Origin: Thalassia testudinum
Taxonomy: Eukaryota; Streptophyta; Magnoliopsida; Alismatales; Hydrocharitaceae
Reading direction: 5' to 3'
NCBI GenBank assembly: GCA_037157565.1
Contig: JAZHRO010000013.1
Location: 32,864,501 to 32,928,500, forward strand
DNA: 64,000 bases
Shown: one piece after another, positions 11,109 to 23,116 of the stretch
How the letters are laid out: every line of letters starts with the position of its first letter
Position numbering within the stretch: the stretch's first letter is position 1
Position numbers and translations under genes: made by a program
The notes under the pieces: model-generated
The model's input: only the letters and a program-made list of their open reading frames with translations
What the model was told of the DNA's origin: nothing
Database searches by the model: none

Positions 11109-12054
11109 ATGGCAGTATCTCAGTCAGAGATTGCACTAGGAACTACCGTGGGTGATACTCAAACCACTGGTGTGATGTGGTTGATTGATTCAGGTACTTC
11201 CAATCATTTATTCAGGAATCTGCAGTGCTTTGGACAGATTCAACCTGCCTCTCGGGGTCGTACAGTATAAGTGGCTGATGGGCGACTTGCTCCTATTAGT
11301 GGTCAAGGGGAAATTAATGTTACCCCTTCTATGCAGCTTAATCATGTTCATTTTGTTCCAGATTTATCCATGAACTTGCTCTCTATCAGTGAGATCATTA
11401 AGCAGATGAATTGTCGAGTCATCTTTGATGAGCATGGATGTATTTTCCAAGATAGAATGACAGGGAAGATTATTGGTAGTGGATATGAAGAAGGAAGAGT
11501 TTACCGACTTCAGTAGGGTCCTATGGCTACTGCATGTCGGGTTAGTACCACATCTAGAAGTGCTTTACAGTGGCATAGACGGTTGGGCCATCCTTCTTTG
11601 GAAAAGTTACGCAGGCTTATTCCTCATGTGTCCCCAACTACGCAACTTTCCTGCGATGCATGTCAAGTTGGCAAGCACCATAGATTTTCCTTTCCAGCTA
11701 CAACAGGACCACGTTCAACTTCATGTTTTCAGTTAGTGCATCTTGATGTTTGGGGTCCCAGTAGGACTCCTGATAGAGCAGGATATCAGTACTATTTGAT
11801 TGTGGTTGTTGATTTTCCAGATTGTCCTGGCTATTTCTCATGAAGAATAAGTCTGAAGTAGGTCCACTGATTAAGAAGTTTTTGTTGATGATAAAAAATT
11901 AGTTTGATGTTTGCATCAAGACTCTCAGATCTGATAATGCACTGAAGTTTTGTACTCGTCAGTTGGCAGAAATCTATGGCATACATGGCATAATTCATCA
12001 AACCTCATGTCCTCACACTTCTCAGCAAAATAGAGTCGCAGAGAGGAAGCATAG
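11109..12054 (+). pseudogene. Copia B protease and N-terminal integrase
   Basis: The protease active site DSGT lies at 11187-11198, within MWLIDSGTSNHLF. It is followed by VADGRLAPISGQGE and HVHFVPDLSMNLLSISEII. The pre-integrase zinc region reads HRRLGHPSLEKL, then CDACQVGKHHRF. The integrase core starts HLDVWGPSRT, YYLIVVVD. Single stops at about 11268 and 11515 and a frameshift near 11820 break it. The integrase is then cut at CPHTSQQNRVAERKH by element C. Confidence 0.88.
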
Positions 12055-13793
12055 TGATGTAAACACGTTTACATTACTTAAGATGTCTAACTTAAGCATA
12101 GGATTGCATTGCATGCTATACATATTGCATAACATGCATCATCTTGCATTTAGAATAGTTTGAATAAAATGGAGGTTAATTGTCTCCTTTTATGTGCTTG
12201 GACAGGGTAAACTTTTTATTGGGACCTCGGATCGAAGATCCAACCGTACAGATGTGATCAGGGCAACGATTGGAGTTCAACGACTCCAAGATTGCCCTAA
12301 TCAGGCATCTGTAGCATCAGATAGTGACCAGGGAACCCTAGAAGACCAAGGGCCAGGATGGTATAAATCCGCACTTCAAATGACAAATCCGACCGCACGG
12401 ATGGATTCGGATCGACGATCGCAGCCTAACGACGCAAAAATCGAATCAATCCGACACTCGTGGCACCATTTACATCATCCAGAAGATGGACGGCCAAGAT
12501 GGTGCCACATGGCGCCATCTCGGCCGCCCAAACGCCCACACGCACCAGCTGGAGCTTCCGCATCCACCCTTCTCTGCCGTTGGATCAAGATCCACCCGCT
12601 GTGGATGCGACGCGTTGAAATCATCCGCACGACCATTTGGGCGAGGCAGCGTAGCGGTCCAGCGCCTTATCGCGAGGCGCTGGCGCGTGTTCGAGCCTCG
12701 CCACGTGAAATCTGGAGCGGGGGGCACGCCGTCAATCTGCCGTCAGATCTTGATCGAGCGGCCGTCTGCGCTCAATAGCGTCAACGCGCTATCGCACGCC
12801 CACGCTTCACATGGCATCGCACGCAGGCAGGCGCGCTGAGGAGCGGGGGAGGCGCATCTTAAGCCGTCCGATCTCGCGATCGGACAACTGAGATTCGTTG
12901 AACGTGCAGCGAGCGTTAGGCGCAAGCAGACGAGCGGGCGCGCGCGGGCAGCACCCACTACGCCCACGTTGGGTCTTTAGCGACGGTTTTATCCATCACT
13001 AAAGACCCCTTATTTAATGTTTTAAAGATGTAATGACTAATTTGCCCCCACTCCTTACAACTATAAAAGGAAACATCCTCCATACGAAATTCTCATCCCT
13101 TCCTTCTCTTCTCTACCTCTCCAAAGATCAAGAGAAGCTTGTCACACACTCGGGATGCTTCTCGCGAGATAAAGTCCAATTTTCGTCCTCCTTCGGAAGT
13201 GGATCCGGCGACGACGACGACGTGCTGCCCCGTTCCCGTTCTTCCACTTCGTCCTGCTTCGTCGTCCTTCGTCCAGGCGTCGTCCTGTCCGACTCGTCCT
13301 CCAAGCTACCGTCGAGGAGGATATCTCTCTCCCCATTCTTTTTACTGCTTTCTAGAATAGATTTTCTGCTTTCTAGAGTAGTTCAGCTCGTCCTTCAAGC
13401 GACCGTCGAGGATGATATTTCTCTCTCCATTCTTTTACTGCTTTCTAAAGTAGATTTACCGTTTTCTAGTGTAATTATTTTCCCGCTTTCTAGTCGTAAT
13501 ATTTAGTGTAATGAACAATCCCTTTTGATAATGAATTCCATGTACATTCTATATCTCTTTTAATTTTTGCTTGTATTATTCTCTCTTATTCTATCTCTCT
13601 TCAATTGAATTATTTCGTGACAAATAAAAACAAACGCGTAGTTTTTAAATCAAACGTCCGCCTCCCTATGTTCAATCCGGAATTTTAATTTCGGTATAAA
13701 TTTTATTTGTTGAACACGAGTTCTTCGCTTTCATACTACGACGACAGGTTTTTCAAAATCGAACACATTAGCGTAGCAACCCGAAGTTCAACA
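12055..13793 (+). repeat. Element C 5' LTR
   Basis: It starts TGATGTAAACACG and ends GAAGTTCAACA. It lacks about 14 bp (TTTATGCATGTTCT region) present near the start of the 3' LTR. It contains a GC-rich middle (12480-12960) and a TATAAAAG box at 13062-13069, so transcription probably starts near 13095. Confidence 0.93.
13062..13069 (+). promoter_or_regulatory. TATA box in element C 5' LTR
   Basis: TATAAAAG, conserved at the matching place in the 3' LTR (19046-19053). Confidence 0.65.
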
Positions 13794-13813
13794 TTTTGGC
13801 GCCGTTGCCGAGG
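13794..13813 (+). other. Primer binding site of element C (tRNA-Asp type)
   Basis: TTTTGGCGCCGTTGCCGAGG directly follows the LTR end AACA. One or two mismatches to the tRNA-Asp 3' end are expected. Confidence 0.88.
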
Positions 13814-15011
13814 AGGCGACGATCTTTGTTTTTTTTCGCGTTTTTACAACTTACGAATCATTTACCTTACTTCTCTCCTTTCTTATTGTGATTGCAGGTA
13901 CTCTTTTGAGACGAGTAAAAGCGGTAGATTGGAGTAAAGTGCTGTAGAAGGTTTGTAAGTTATCCCCCATTCTTCCCCCCTCCATAGATTTCATTCGGCA
14001 CATTAAATCCAAATTCCAATTAACCTAGGTGTTTGCATAAATCCTAGGAATAACTTGGTTGTTTGGATTCTCACTCACATTCATTCCACCTTCATATAAA
14101 AAAAATAAAAAGATAATCTTGTGGGGTAATTTTCAACAAACACACAACGTACACCCACATTCAAAGGCACTTAACCGAATTGATTTGCTTCTACTCAACC
14201 GGGTTCTGATCTGTGGAACCGGTACACAAAGCAACACATAAAAGAGTAGAAATCATTCTTGGTTAACCATCTTTGTGTGCCTAACTTAGTGGTGCATTTG
14301 TAGCTAGTTGTTTGAGTTAATTGAGCCGCACCACTTCAATTAAAATCAACTCATCAAGTAGCTGCCACTTAGGTTCAACTTTTAAGGATTTACCAGGCAC
14401 TCCACATTCTTTTTAAGCTTCAAAGGAAAATATCTTCACCTATACTTTCAAAACCTAGTGTGCCAACAAAACTTGTTTAAAAATACCTAAAGTTGAATCC
14501 TAAAAGCTACTAAGCAAGATTTGAACTCTAAAATTCACCGCATCAAAAAAATAATCTTGCTTGAAAATCACTGGTTGTGCACGCACACACAAATCAATCG
14601 ATCATTAAGGGCACAACCCATTTAAAGGGCCCATCACATTCCAAAGCACATTCAAACCTAACCCTAAGTAAAACAGAGTAGACGTTAGCCTTAAGGATTC
14701 GACTCGCTCTTCAGAGCCCATAACGAGATTATTTTCAATTAGTCTGTTTCTACTGTTCAATATAATGTCTAGCTAGGGGAGCAAAATCAAACGATCACGG
14801 CTGGAGGGTACACTAGGAACCGAAGGCGCAAGCCGAAGCAAGAACCTTCTCCTCAATCCCTCCTAACTGGTTGAATTGAACAGACAGAAGTAGATCAAAT
14901 CGTTCCTTTATCTCAAGACGGGTTTTGGGAGTCTATAGGTCTGTAGGCTAACCCATTTAAGGACAGGTTTGATTATTTGTATTGCAGGGCGCCTTTCTTC
15001 CTCTCATTTCT

Positions 15012-16424
15012 CATGAATCCTTCCACATATTACATGCATTCCCGCTCTTTCCCTCCTGTTTTGAATTATCCTGACTCGTACTGTAATCAACCATCAGTTA
15101 GTTGGGATAACTCGGATTAGGGATACAGTTCCGGACCTCCGTGTTTAGGGTCTAACCCTGAACACTTTGATTGTGATTTCTATTCTTCTCATAGCCACAT
15201 CGATTATAGATCGTCATCCTTTCATGAACAACCTAATATGATCTACAATCAAGAAGGATACAGTGATTCTTACCCATCCTCTGATTACACTGCCTTTAGG
15301 TCATCACCACCTTTTGAACAATCTGAAATGACCTATTATCAGGAAGGGTATAACGAACCTCAATTCGTTAATTCCCCTGCATTGACCCCAAACCCGCCCA
15401 ACCCTAAACCAACTCATTTGGTTCAGGGTAATCAGGTTCAAGATAAGGTTCTGGCTAACTTGAGGAATATCATTCAATCTTTAGAAGTTCAGCCAATACC
15501 TTGCATTGAGAGATTGGAGCCCCTGATTAAAATGATTGATGATTTGAACAAGTCTTTGTTAGATTAGCTCCAGGATGTTAAGAATAAGAACCCAAGTGAG
15601 TTTCTACTTAGGAAATTAGCGAAATTGAGGATGAGATTCGTGGTCGCTTTGATTCAATCATGGGATGATTCCCAGGATGAACTCCCTTCAGGAAAGCCAA
15701 TGACAGAACTCGCTCAGGCACCTGTTGGGGGGGACACGTGTTACGAGGCTGACCAGATCGAATTAAAGCAATCAATTAAGGATGATCTGATTTCTTCACC
15801 TAAGATCCCTAAGCCGGGTACGAGGAAACGTATGTCTCCTTGGAACAGAAAGTGACAGATGATTTTGGGACATACATTGATACAGATCCTGACTTCTTTG
15901 ATGGTGAAGATTCAAATTGTGAAGTCTCACGCGAGTTGTCTGAACACGATTTTTGTGAAACGATTGGGCCTGAGGAATCTGATAGATCATTTGATAGCCC
16001 AATAACTGAGGAAACTGATCTTTTTAGGGCACACATTACGGATCCAGAATCGCATTTTCTGGATGATTCAATTCAATGCCCGGATTGTCAATTACACCCC
16101 ATTGAGTTTATCGATGATTCTATTTCTGAAATAATTAGACCCAAGTCAATTCTGATTTAGCCACATCATTTAGACTTGGAAATTTCAGACGGGGTGATTA
16201 ACATGCAAGAGGTCTCGGAATTTAACATTCTAATTGAAGAGGATAGGAGTTGGGAAGTTCTGATTTGGGAAATTAACTTTGGAGGAAATAGAAGATTGAG
16301 TCGAAGGGTTCCTTTTAAGCTGAAACCATCAAATCAGAACCCTTACGACATCTGTTCTGAGGATGTCCAACCCAAGCACACATTTAACGATTATCCTTTT
16401 GAGCCTAATTTCTCTGTAACCTGA
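15012..16424 (+). pseudogene. Unrecognised coding remnants inside element C
   Basis: A chain of open segments on the plus strand (15012-15567 with an early stop, 15625-15855, 15840-16160, 16176-16424) looks like former coding sequence. The first is rich in Ser, Tyr, Pro and Asn and contains paired lines of the type MIYNQEGYSDSYPSS and MTYYQEGYNEP, so it is internally repeated. It ends in a Leu/Ile-rich segment (LANLRNIIQSLEVQPIP). The later segments are strongly acidic (DTDPDFFDGEDSN, SPITEETDLF). No CCHC knuckle and no pol motif is visible. It may be a diverged Gag-like or an element-specific protein; I do not recognise a family. Confidence 0.5.
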
Positions 16425-18025
16425 CTTTTTGGTTTTAGGTTGCATCCTCATAAATCGCATGCCCGACCCCGCTTGCATATAAATTTTAGGTTTTAGGTCA
16501 TTTTTATCCAGAACCTAAGATATTCTCGATTATGGGGTATGGGTCTGCACCATAATCTGGTCCACATCTGTGGACATCTACTGACAGGTCAGAGGATTAT
16601 TATGTTTATTCTGATTCTGACCTACACTTGTGAATTCTTCATTTCTCTTCTTTGTATAGTATGCCTAGCTGAAGGCACTAAACTCAGCACATATATAGTT
16701 CTTTTTAGTTTTCATCTCAGAGCGGACCTGACATTCAAGCAATTCAAGTGCTTTCTACGTTATTTCACTCTGTTTTATGTCTTTTTAATACAATGAGGAC
16801 ATTGCATTAGATAGGCATGGGGGGTGGATATTCATCTCTGAATTCATTCAACTCCATAGATTTGTTTATTTTTATTAGAAAAAATGTGGAATTAGGAAGG
16901 AAAATTTGGGTTTAAGAAAATTTTCAATCTTATAAAATACTACATTATGATCTGAACACAAAGACCCTTCAGGTCTTTGGACTTAATCAGCCCGTATATC
17001 CACTAAAATGTGGATTTATTTTCGAGTCCTCGGCAACCTAAATTCTATTTTAATTGGAGTAAATAAGTTTGGGTGATAAGTACATGACTTATCAACCCGC
17101 CCTCTGACTTGAGGGAATTTTAAGTCTTAAGCATCTACACATTTTCTTTGCACTGACTCGTTGTTCAGCGATTTTAATGAAAATTGGATAGCTAATGAAC
17201 CTTCTAGGGTGATATGGCTGGTAAATTATCATGGGTAACAGCGCATAGGTAGGTTTTCCAGAGCCCAGTCACTGGACCTTTCTCTTTTTGCTGCCTTTAG
17301 GTAAATCTTAGACTAGGGAAGTCACCTACTTTAAAAAAAAAATCAAAAAGAAAAGGAGAAAAGAAAAAAAAAAGAAATAAGCCACACTTCGCCGCACGAG
17401 TATGGCTGGCAAATTGTCGGTGGTAACAACTCATCGACCGATTGTCCAGAACCCAGCTCAATAAATGCACTAAAAATTCCTAAAACACTTAGAAAGAAGC
17501 GGAGAAGTAGAATAAACTGGGGAGATATACACTGGATTCACCCTTGTGTTGACCCCGTAAAAAAATAAAAGTAGGGAGAAAGCTACCGATTGTAAAGATA
17601 CACCTTTAGGCAGAATTCTCTTTTTTAGGTCACCTAGAGGCGTAGAAATCCGAAGTCTGTTTTTAACTACCGGTCAACGAGTCTATCACATCCACAATAA
17701 GATGCTTAGAACTTAGAGTTCTCATCAAATCTTGGGTGAGTTGAATGGCCGTAGAAAGCCACTCTTAAACCCTAAAACTTGAAAATCCAAAAAAAAAAAA
17801 GAGAAAAAAGAGAAAAAGAAATTTTTCTTTGAATAAGGTGAGGGCTTGAGGCGGTCTGCATTTTGGCAGATACGTAGACACTATTGTGTCTTTGAAAGTT
17901 CAGATCCTATGTAGACTGTTTCTTAATGACTGAAAATAAACTCAAGCTCAAATAATCCAACCTAATTCTTTTATAAATAGCATATAGTTTTTGCTAGGGA
18001 CTAGCAAAATATAGACATGGGGGTA
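16425..18025 (+). other. Element C 3' non-coding region with internal polypurine signal and repeated motif
   Basis: CAATGAGGACATTGCAT (about 16790-16807) is followed by GGCATGGGGGGTGG (16813-16826), an extra polypurine signal also present in element D. Two copies of a unit with TATGGCTGGNAAATT...CCAGANCCCAG lie at about 17212-17270 and 17400-17456. The final polypurine tract ACATGGGGGTA precedes the 3' LTR at 18015-18025. Low-complexity A-rich runs occur at 17330-17370 and 17790-17830. Confidence 0.7.
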
Positions 18026-19770
18026 TGATGTAAACACATTTACACTACTTAAGATGTCTATTTATGCATGTTCTTAAGCATAGGATTGCATTGTATGCTA
18101 TAAATATTGCATAACATGCATCATCTTGCATTTAGAATAGTTTGAATAAAATGGAGGTTAATTGTCTCCTTTTATGTGCTTGGATAAGGCAAACTTTTTA
18201 TCAGAGTGTCGGATCAAAGATCCAACCGTACAGATGTGATCAGGGCAATGATTGGAGTTCAACGACTCCAAGATTGCCCTAATCAGGCATCTGTAACATC
18301 AGATAGTGACCGAAAAACCCTAAAAGATCAAGGGCCAGGATGGTGTAAATCCAAACTTCAAATGACAAATCCGACCACACTGATGGATTCGGATCGACGA
18401 TCGCAGCCTAATGATGCAAAAATTGAATCAATCTAACACTCGTGGCACCATTTACATCATCCAGAAGATGGACGGCCAAGATGACGCCACGTGGCGCCAT
18501 CTCAGCTGCCCAAACACCCACACGCACCCGCTGGAGCTTCCGCATCCGCCCTTCTCCGCCGTTGAATCAAGATCCACCCGCTATGGATGTGGCGCGTTGA
18601 AATCATCCGCACGACCATTTGGGCGAGGCAACGCAGCGGTCCAGCGCCTTATCGCGAGGCGCTGGCACGCATTCGAGCCTCGCCACGCGAAATCTGGAGC
18701 AGGGGGCACGCCGTCAATCTACCATCAGATCTTGATCGGGCGGCCGTCCACGCTCAATAGCGTCAACGCGCTATCGCACACCCGCGCTTCACGCGGCATC
18801 GCACGCGAGCGGATGCGCATTGAGGGGCGGGGGAGGCGCATCTTAAGCCGTCCGATCTCGCGATCGGACAGCTGAGATTTGTTGAACGTGCGGCGAGTGT
18901 TAGGCGCGAGCAAACGAGCGGGCGCACGCGGGCAGCACCCACTACGCCCACGTTGGGTCTTTAGCGACGGTTAAAACCGTCGCTAAAGACCCCTTATTTA
19001 ATGGTTTAAAGATGTAATGACTAATTTGCCCCCACTCCTTACAACTATAAAAGGAGACCCCCTCCATACGAAATTCTCATCCCTTTCTTCTCTTCTCTAC
19101 CTCTCCAAAGCTCAAGAGAAGCTTGCCCCACACCCGGGATGCTTTTCACGAGATAAAGTCCAATTTTCGTCCTCCTTCGAAAGTGGATCCCGTGACGACG
19201 ACGACGTGCTGCCCCGTTCCCGTTCTTCCGCTTCGTCCTCCTTCGTCCAGGCGTTGTCCCGTCCAGCTCGTCCTCCAAGCAACCATCGAGAATGATATCT
19301 CTCTCCACTTCTTTTTACTGCTTTCTAGAATAGATTTTCTGCTTTCTAGAATAGTTCAGCTCGTCCTCCAAGCAACCATCAAGGAGGATATTTCTCTTTC
19401 CATTCTTTTACTGCTTGCTAGAGTAGATTTACCGCTTTCTAGTGTAATCATTTTCACGCTTTCTAGTCGTAATATTTAGTGTAATAAACAATCCCTTTTG
19501 ATAATGAATTCCATGTACATTCTATATCTCTTTTGATTTTTGCTTGTATTATTCTCTCTCTTATTCTCTCTCTCTTCAATTGAATTATTTCGTGACAAAT
19601 AAAAACAAACGCGTAGTTTTTAAATCAAACGTCCTCCTCCTTGTGTTCGACCAGGAATTTCAATTTCGGTATAAATTTTATTTGTTGAACACGAGTTCTT
19701 CGCTTTCATACTACGACGACAGGTTTTTCAAAACCGAACACGTGAGCGTAGCAACCCGAAGTTCAACACA
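18026..19770 (+). repeat. Element C 3' LTR
   Basis: It runs 1745 bp, TGATGTAAACACAT to GAAGTTCAACA. It is the partner of 12055-13793, with small indels and substitutions throughout. Confidence 0.93.
18957..18990. repeat. Near-perfect 34-bp inverted repeat in element C 3' LTR
   Basis: The arms GTCTTTAGCGACGGTT and AACCGTCGCTAAAGAC are separated by AA. The 5' LTR copy near 12974-13008 is decayed (GGTTTTATCCATCACTAAAG). A CACTAC string lies 20 bp upstream (about 18938). The TTTAGCGACGG motif is familiar from subterminal regions of plant CACTA transposons, so a captured fragment is possible. Confidence 0.6.
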
Positions 19771-19775
19771 TAGAC

Positions 19776-22088
19776 ATATCCTTGATATGGCCAGAGCTCT
19801 TCTTATCCATAACAGTGTGCCATAGAACTATTGGGGAGATGCAGTTCTCACTGCTTGCTATCTTATTAATAGATTACCCTCCTTAGTGATTCACGAGCAG
19901 ATACCATGGCAGATGCTTTATCCAAATGATGAGTTGTTTGATCTTCCACCCAAGACATTTGGGTGCGTGGTTTTTGTACATCTCATTAGACCTAGGCGTG
20001 ATAAATCAACACCTAGAGCAGTCAAGTGTGTGTTTCTTGGCTATTCTGATACTCAAAAGGGGTATCAGTATTTTGATCCCCTACATCAGAGGTAATTATA
20101 TCAATGCAGATGTCATCTTTTATGAAGCAATACCTTATTTTTCTGTTGCTGCCAGGCAAGTGCAGAGTATGCAGGAGAGTGCGCTTGTACCAGTTGCTCA
20201 TTTGGTATATTCACAAATACCAGTAGCCTTCTCAAGTTGATGAGTCACCTACCAACACATTCAGATCAGTACCGGTGGATGAAGGGACCTTCAAGGGTCA
20301 CACTTATCAATTGCCAATTATGTATAGGGCAAAGCCCCCTCCATCTATTACACAGACTCCTCACGTTAGTGTTGAAAACCTAGAGGTGGTTCCTACTCAG
20401 GAGACTGTTTCAGGCACAGTGTCAACAAATGTGGTAGGTAGGAGTCTGCCACCTGATGATGGTTCTCCAGGTCCTACTTCCATGAGTACTGATGAAGATA
20501 TTCATATTACTATTAGGAAGGCTCTACGATCTTGTGTCTAGTATCGTGTTGCTAGGAGTGGTGTTACTAATGATTCTCTAAGTTCAGAGTTTCATGCATC
20601 CACAGCTGCTATATCTAGTGCTGAGTTACCTACCTCGTACCAGCAAGTTCTACTACATCCACACAGGAAAGCAGCTATGGAGATGTTTGCACTTACTACC
20701 AGAGGTACTTGGGAGCTGTCACCTTTACCATCTAGTACGCATCTTGTTGGAGCCAGATGGGCCTTTACCTTGAAATACAACCCAAATTGGTCTATTTCAA
20801 AGTATAAGGCCCGCTTAGTGGCCAAAGGATTCACCCATACGGTGGATTTTTTGACATGTTCTCCCCTGTTGCACGACTCTCTACTGTTCGAATTCTTATA
20901 TCTGTTGCGGCTCATTATGGATGGCAGTTACATCAGTTGGATGTTAAAAATGCATTTCTGTACTAAGACTTAGAGGAAGAGATATATATGCAGCAACCAC
21001 CTGGCTTTGAGATTCAGGGGGAGTGTGCATGCAGGCTTCGTAAGGCCATTTATGGTCTTAAGCAGAGCCCCTGAGCCTGGTTCCAACGCTTGTCTGAGGC
21101 ATTGTCTGTTATTGGAATGCAAAGATCTTCATCGGATCATTCACTATTTGTGAGGAAGACCAATAAGGGTACAATGGCTTTACTTGTGTATGTGGATGAT
21201 CTTATTCTTACAGGTGATGATGCAGAGGGTGTATCTCAGATGAAAAAATACTTGGCACACTAGTTTGTCATAAAAGATCTTGGGAAGCTGAGATATTTTT
21301 TAGGCATTGAGTTTGCTACAAGTATGCAAGGGACAATTATGTCGTAGAGGAAATATGCCATTGATATTCTTCAGGAGACAGGCATGCTAAGATCCAAAGA
21401 TGCAAATATTCCTATGGATCCTAAAATTCATCTATTTGAGGATAATGTGAACCTAAAGGACAAGAAGGCATATCGACAGCTGGTGGGGAAGCTATTCTAT
21501 CTGACTATCACTAGGCCAAATATTAGCCTTGCAATAGGGAAGCTTAGTCAGTTCTTAAATAAGTCCACTGAGGTTCATTGGCAGGCTGTGATGCAAGTGT
21601 TGAGGTACATCAAGGGATGTCCAGGTAGAGGCATTCTTTTTCAAAGAAAGGCACATATGGCCGTTGTTGCATACTCAGATGCAGATTATGCAGGTGATTT
21701 CGGAGATAGGCGGTCTACTACTGGTTTCTGTACCTTTGTTGCTGGGAACTTAGTAACTTGGAGAAGCAAGAAGCAAAGTGTTGTTTCATGCTCTAGTGCT
21801 GAGTCTGAGTACAGGGCCATGGCACATACTGCTGCTGAAATGATATGGATCAGATCTCTGTTACGAGATCTTCATGTTAATGTTCAGGAACCTATGAAGA
21901 TGCATTGTGACAACCGGACTATTACCTACATTGCAAACAATCTTATGTTCCATGAAAGAACAAAACATGTGGAAGTAGATTGCCATTACACCATGACTTT
22001 GATTCAACAGGGTCTGCTTCGTACTACTTATCTTGCCTCCTCAGACCAGACTGTTGACATGTTTACCAAGCCGTTGCCATGTCCCTAA
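19776..22088 (+). pseudogene. Copia B C-terminal integrase, RT and RNase H
   Basis: The reading resumes exactly where C interrupted it: RHILDMARALLIHNSVP, then YLINRLPS, KTFGCVVFVH and VKCVFLGYSDTQKGYQYF. RT follows with [43 protein letters not shown] and AIYGLKQSP. The catalytic YVDD is at 21189-21200, in ALLVYVDDLILTGDD. RNase H is the best preserved part, an uninterrupted 234-codon frame at 21384-22088 with GDRRSTTGFCTFVAGNLVTW, SSAESEYRAMAH, MHCDNRT and ERTKHVEVDCHY. Several stops and a frameshift lie in integrase and RT, so the polyprotein is dead. Confidence 0.9.
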
Positions 22089-22149
22089 TTTGAGAAGTGT
22101 AGAAACAAGCTAAGCATGATGGATATATATGTTCCAGCTTGAGAGGGAG

Positions 22150-22280
22150 TGTTGAGTTATATTTACGTTTATAAGGGGTGCTGTGTTATTTTATTTTGTA
22201 TAGTAGGTCTATGATGTACTTTTCCCACACCTATATAGAGGTGTAGGGACTTCTTAGCAACCTAAGGAAGTTATTCTACA
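22150..22280 (+). repeat. Copia B 3' LTR
   Basis: It runs 131 bp, TGTTGAGTTATATT to ATTCTACA, preceded by the purine tract GAGAGGGAG. It matches 10171-10304 with about a dozen differences. Confidence 0.88.
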
Positions 22281-23107
22281 TAAGCAAAAGCATGAAAAGG
22301 ACCTTCTACATAAATATAGCATGCTTCACTTCAAACCTATAGCAACGCCTATAGAGTTAAATGCCAAGATTTGTGCATAAGTTGAGTTGGAAGATACAAC
22401 AATGTATAACAACTTGTGGGTAGTTTAATCTACCTAACTATGACAAGGTCGAATATAGCTTTCACAATTGGCGTAGCAAGCAGGTTTGTGAAAAATCCCA
22501 AGAAGCCTCATTTAGAAGCAATAAGCCATACAATGAGGTATGTGTAGGGAACCTTAAATTATGGGATTCTTTATAAGAAAGAAAAAGATAGCAAGCTCGT
22601 TGCCTATTGTAATGCGGATTAGGTGGGTGATCACGACACAAAAAGATCAACTACTAGTTATATGGTTAACCTTGGCTCGAGCATAGTTTCTTGGTGTAGC
22701 AAAAGACAACCTATGGTATCATTATAGTCTCTTGGTGTAGCAAAAAACAACCTACAGTATCATTATTGACTACGAAAGCTAAGTATCGAGCAGCAACTAT
22801 GGCAGCTCAAGAGATTACATGGCTAAAGCAATTACTGAAGGATCTACATCAACCTACAGAGTATCCAGTACTCCCTTATTGTCATAATCAATCTGCTATC
22901 TGTCTAGCAAAGAATCTTGTTTTTCATGCAAGAACAAAGCACATGGAAGTCCACTATCACTTCTCAAGAGAAAAGGTATTATAAAAGGAAATTGAGATGA
23001 GACCCATGTTGACGGAAGAACAGGTTGAAAATATATTTACCAAGGGACTCACTATATCAAAGTTTAAGTATTTCACATAATGACTTGGCATGAGAAAAGT
23101 CAATTTT
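22281..23107 (+). pseudogene. Copia A RNase H block
   Basis: The frame resumes after the Copia B insertion with LHFKPIATPIELNAKICA, then [72 protein letters not shown] and VENIFTKGLT. A tandem duplication of 41 bp (22687-22727 and 22728-22768) disrupts the SWCSKRQP motif. A clean frame of 72 codons runs 22766-22984. Confidence 0.85.
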
Positions 23108-23116
23108 GAGGGGGAG

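Larger units (their letters stand above)
12055..19770 (+). mobile_element. Element C: large non-autonomous Gypsy (Athila-related) retrotransposon, complete
   Basis: This 7716-bp element has LTRs of 1739 and 1745 bp and an exact CATAG duplication at 12050-12054 and 19771-19775, inside the integrase of Copia B. The primer site TTTTGGCGCCGTTGCCGAGG matches the 3' end of tRNA-Asp, as in Athila elements. The 4.2-kb interior has no protease, RT, RNase H or integrase. It does carry several diverged frames (15012-16424) and a long non-coding tail. The final polypurine tract, the LTR start TGATG, and an internal GGCATGGGGGG signal are shared with the Athila element D. C was therefore probably mobilised by D-type proteins. 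Confidence 0.92.
10171..22280 (+). mobile_element. Copia element B, nested in A and itself split by C
   Basis: Short LTRs (10171-10304 and 22150-22280) bracket protease, integrase, RT and RNase H in Copia order (PR-IN-RT-RH). The coding part is interrupted at 12054 by element C and resumes at 19776. The element inserted into the RT/RNase H of Copia A. A clean 5-bp duplication was not recognised. The gag domain is absent: between the primer site and the protease there is only a GCC/CAC-rich block and a hairpin-rich leader. Confidence 0.88.

Noticed and set aside
12194..12839. Frames of 194 and 117 codons in element C
   Set aside because: They lie in the GC-rich part of the 5' LTR and are not conserved as single frames in the 3' LTR.
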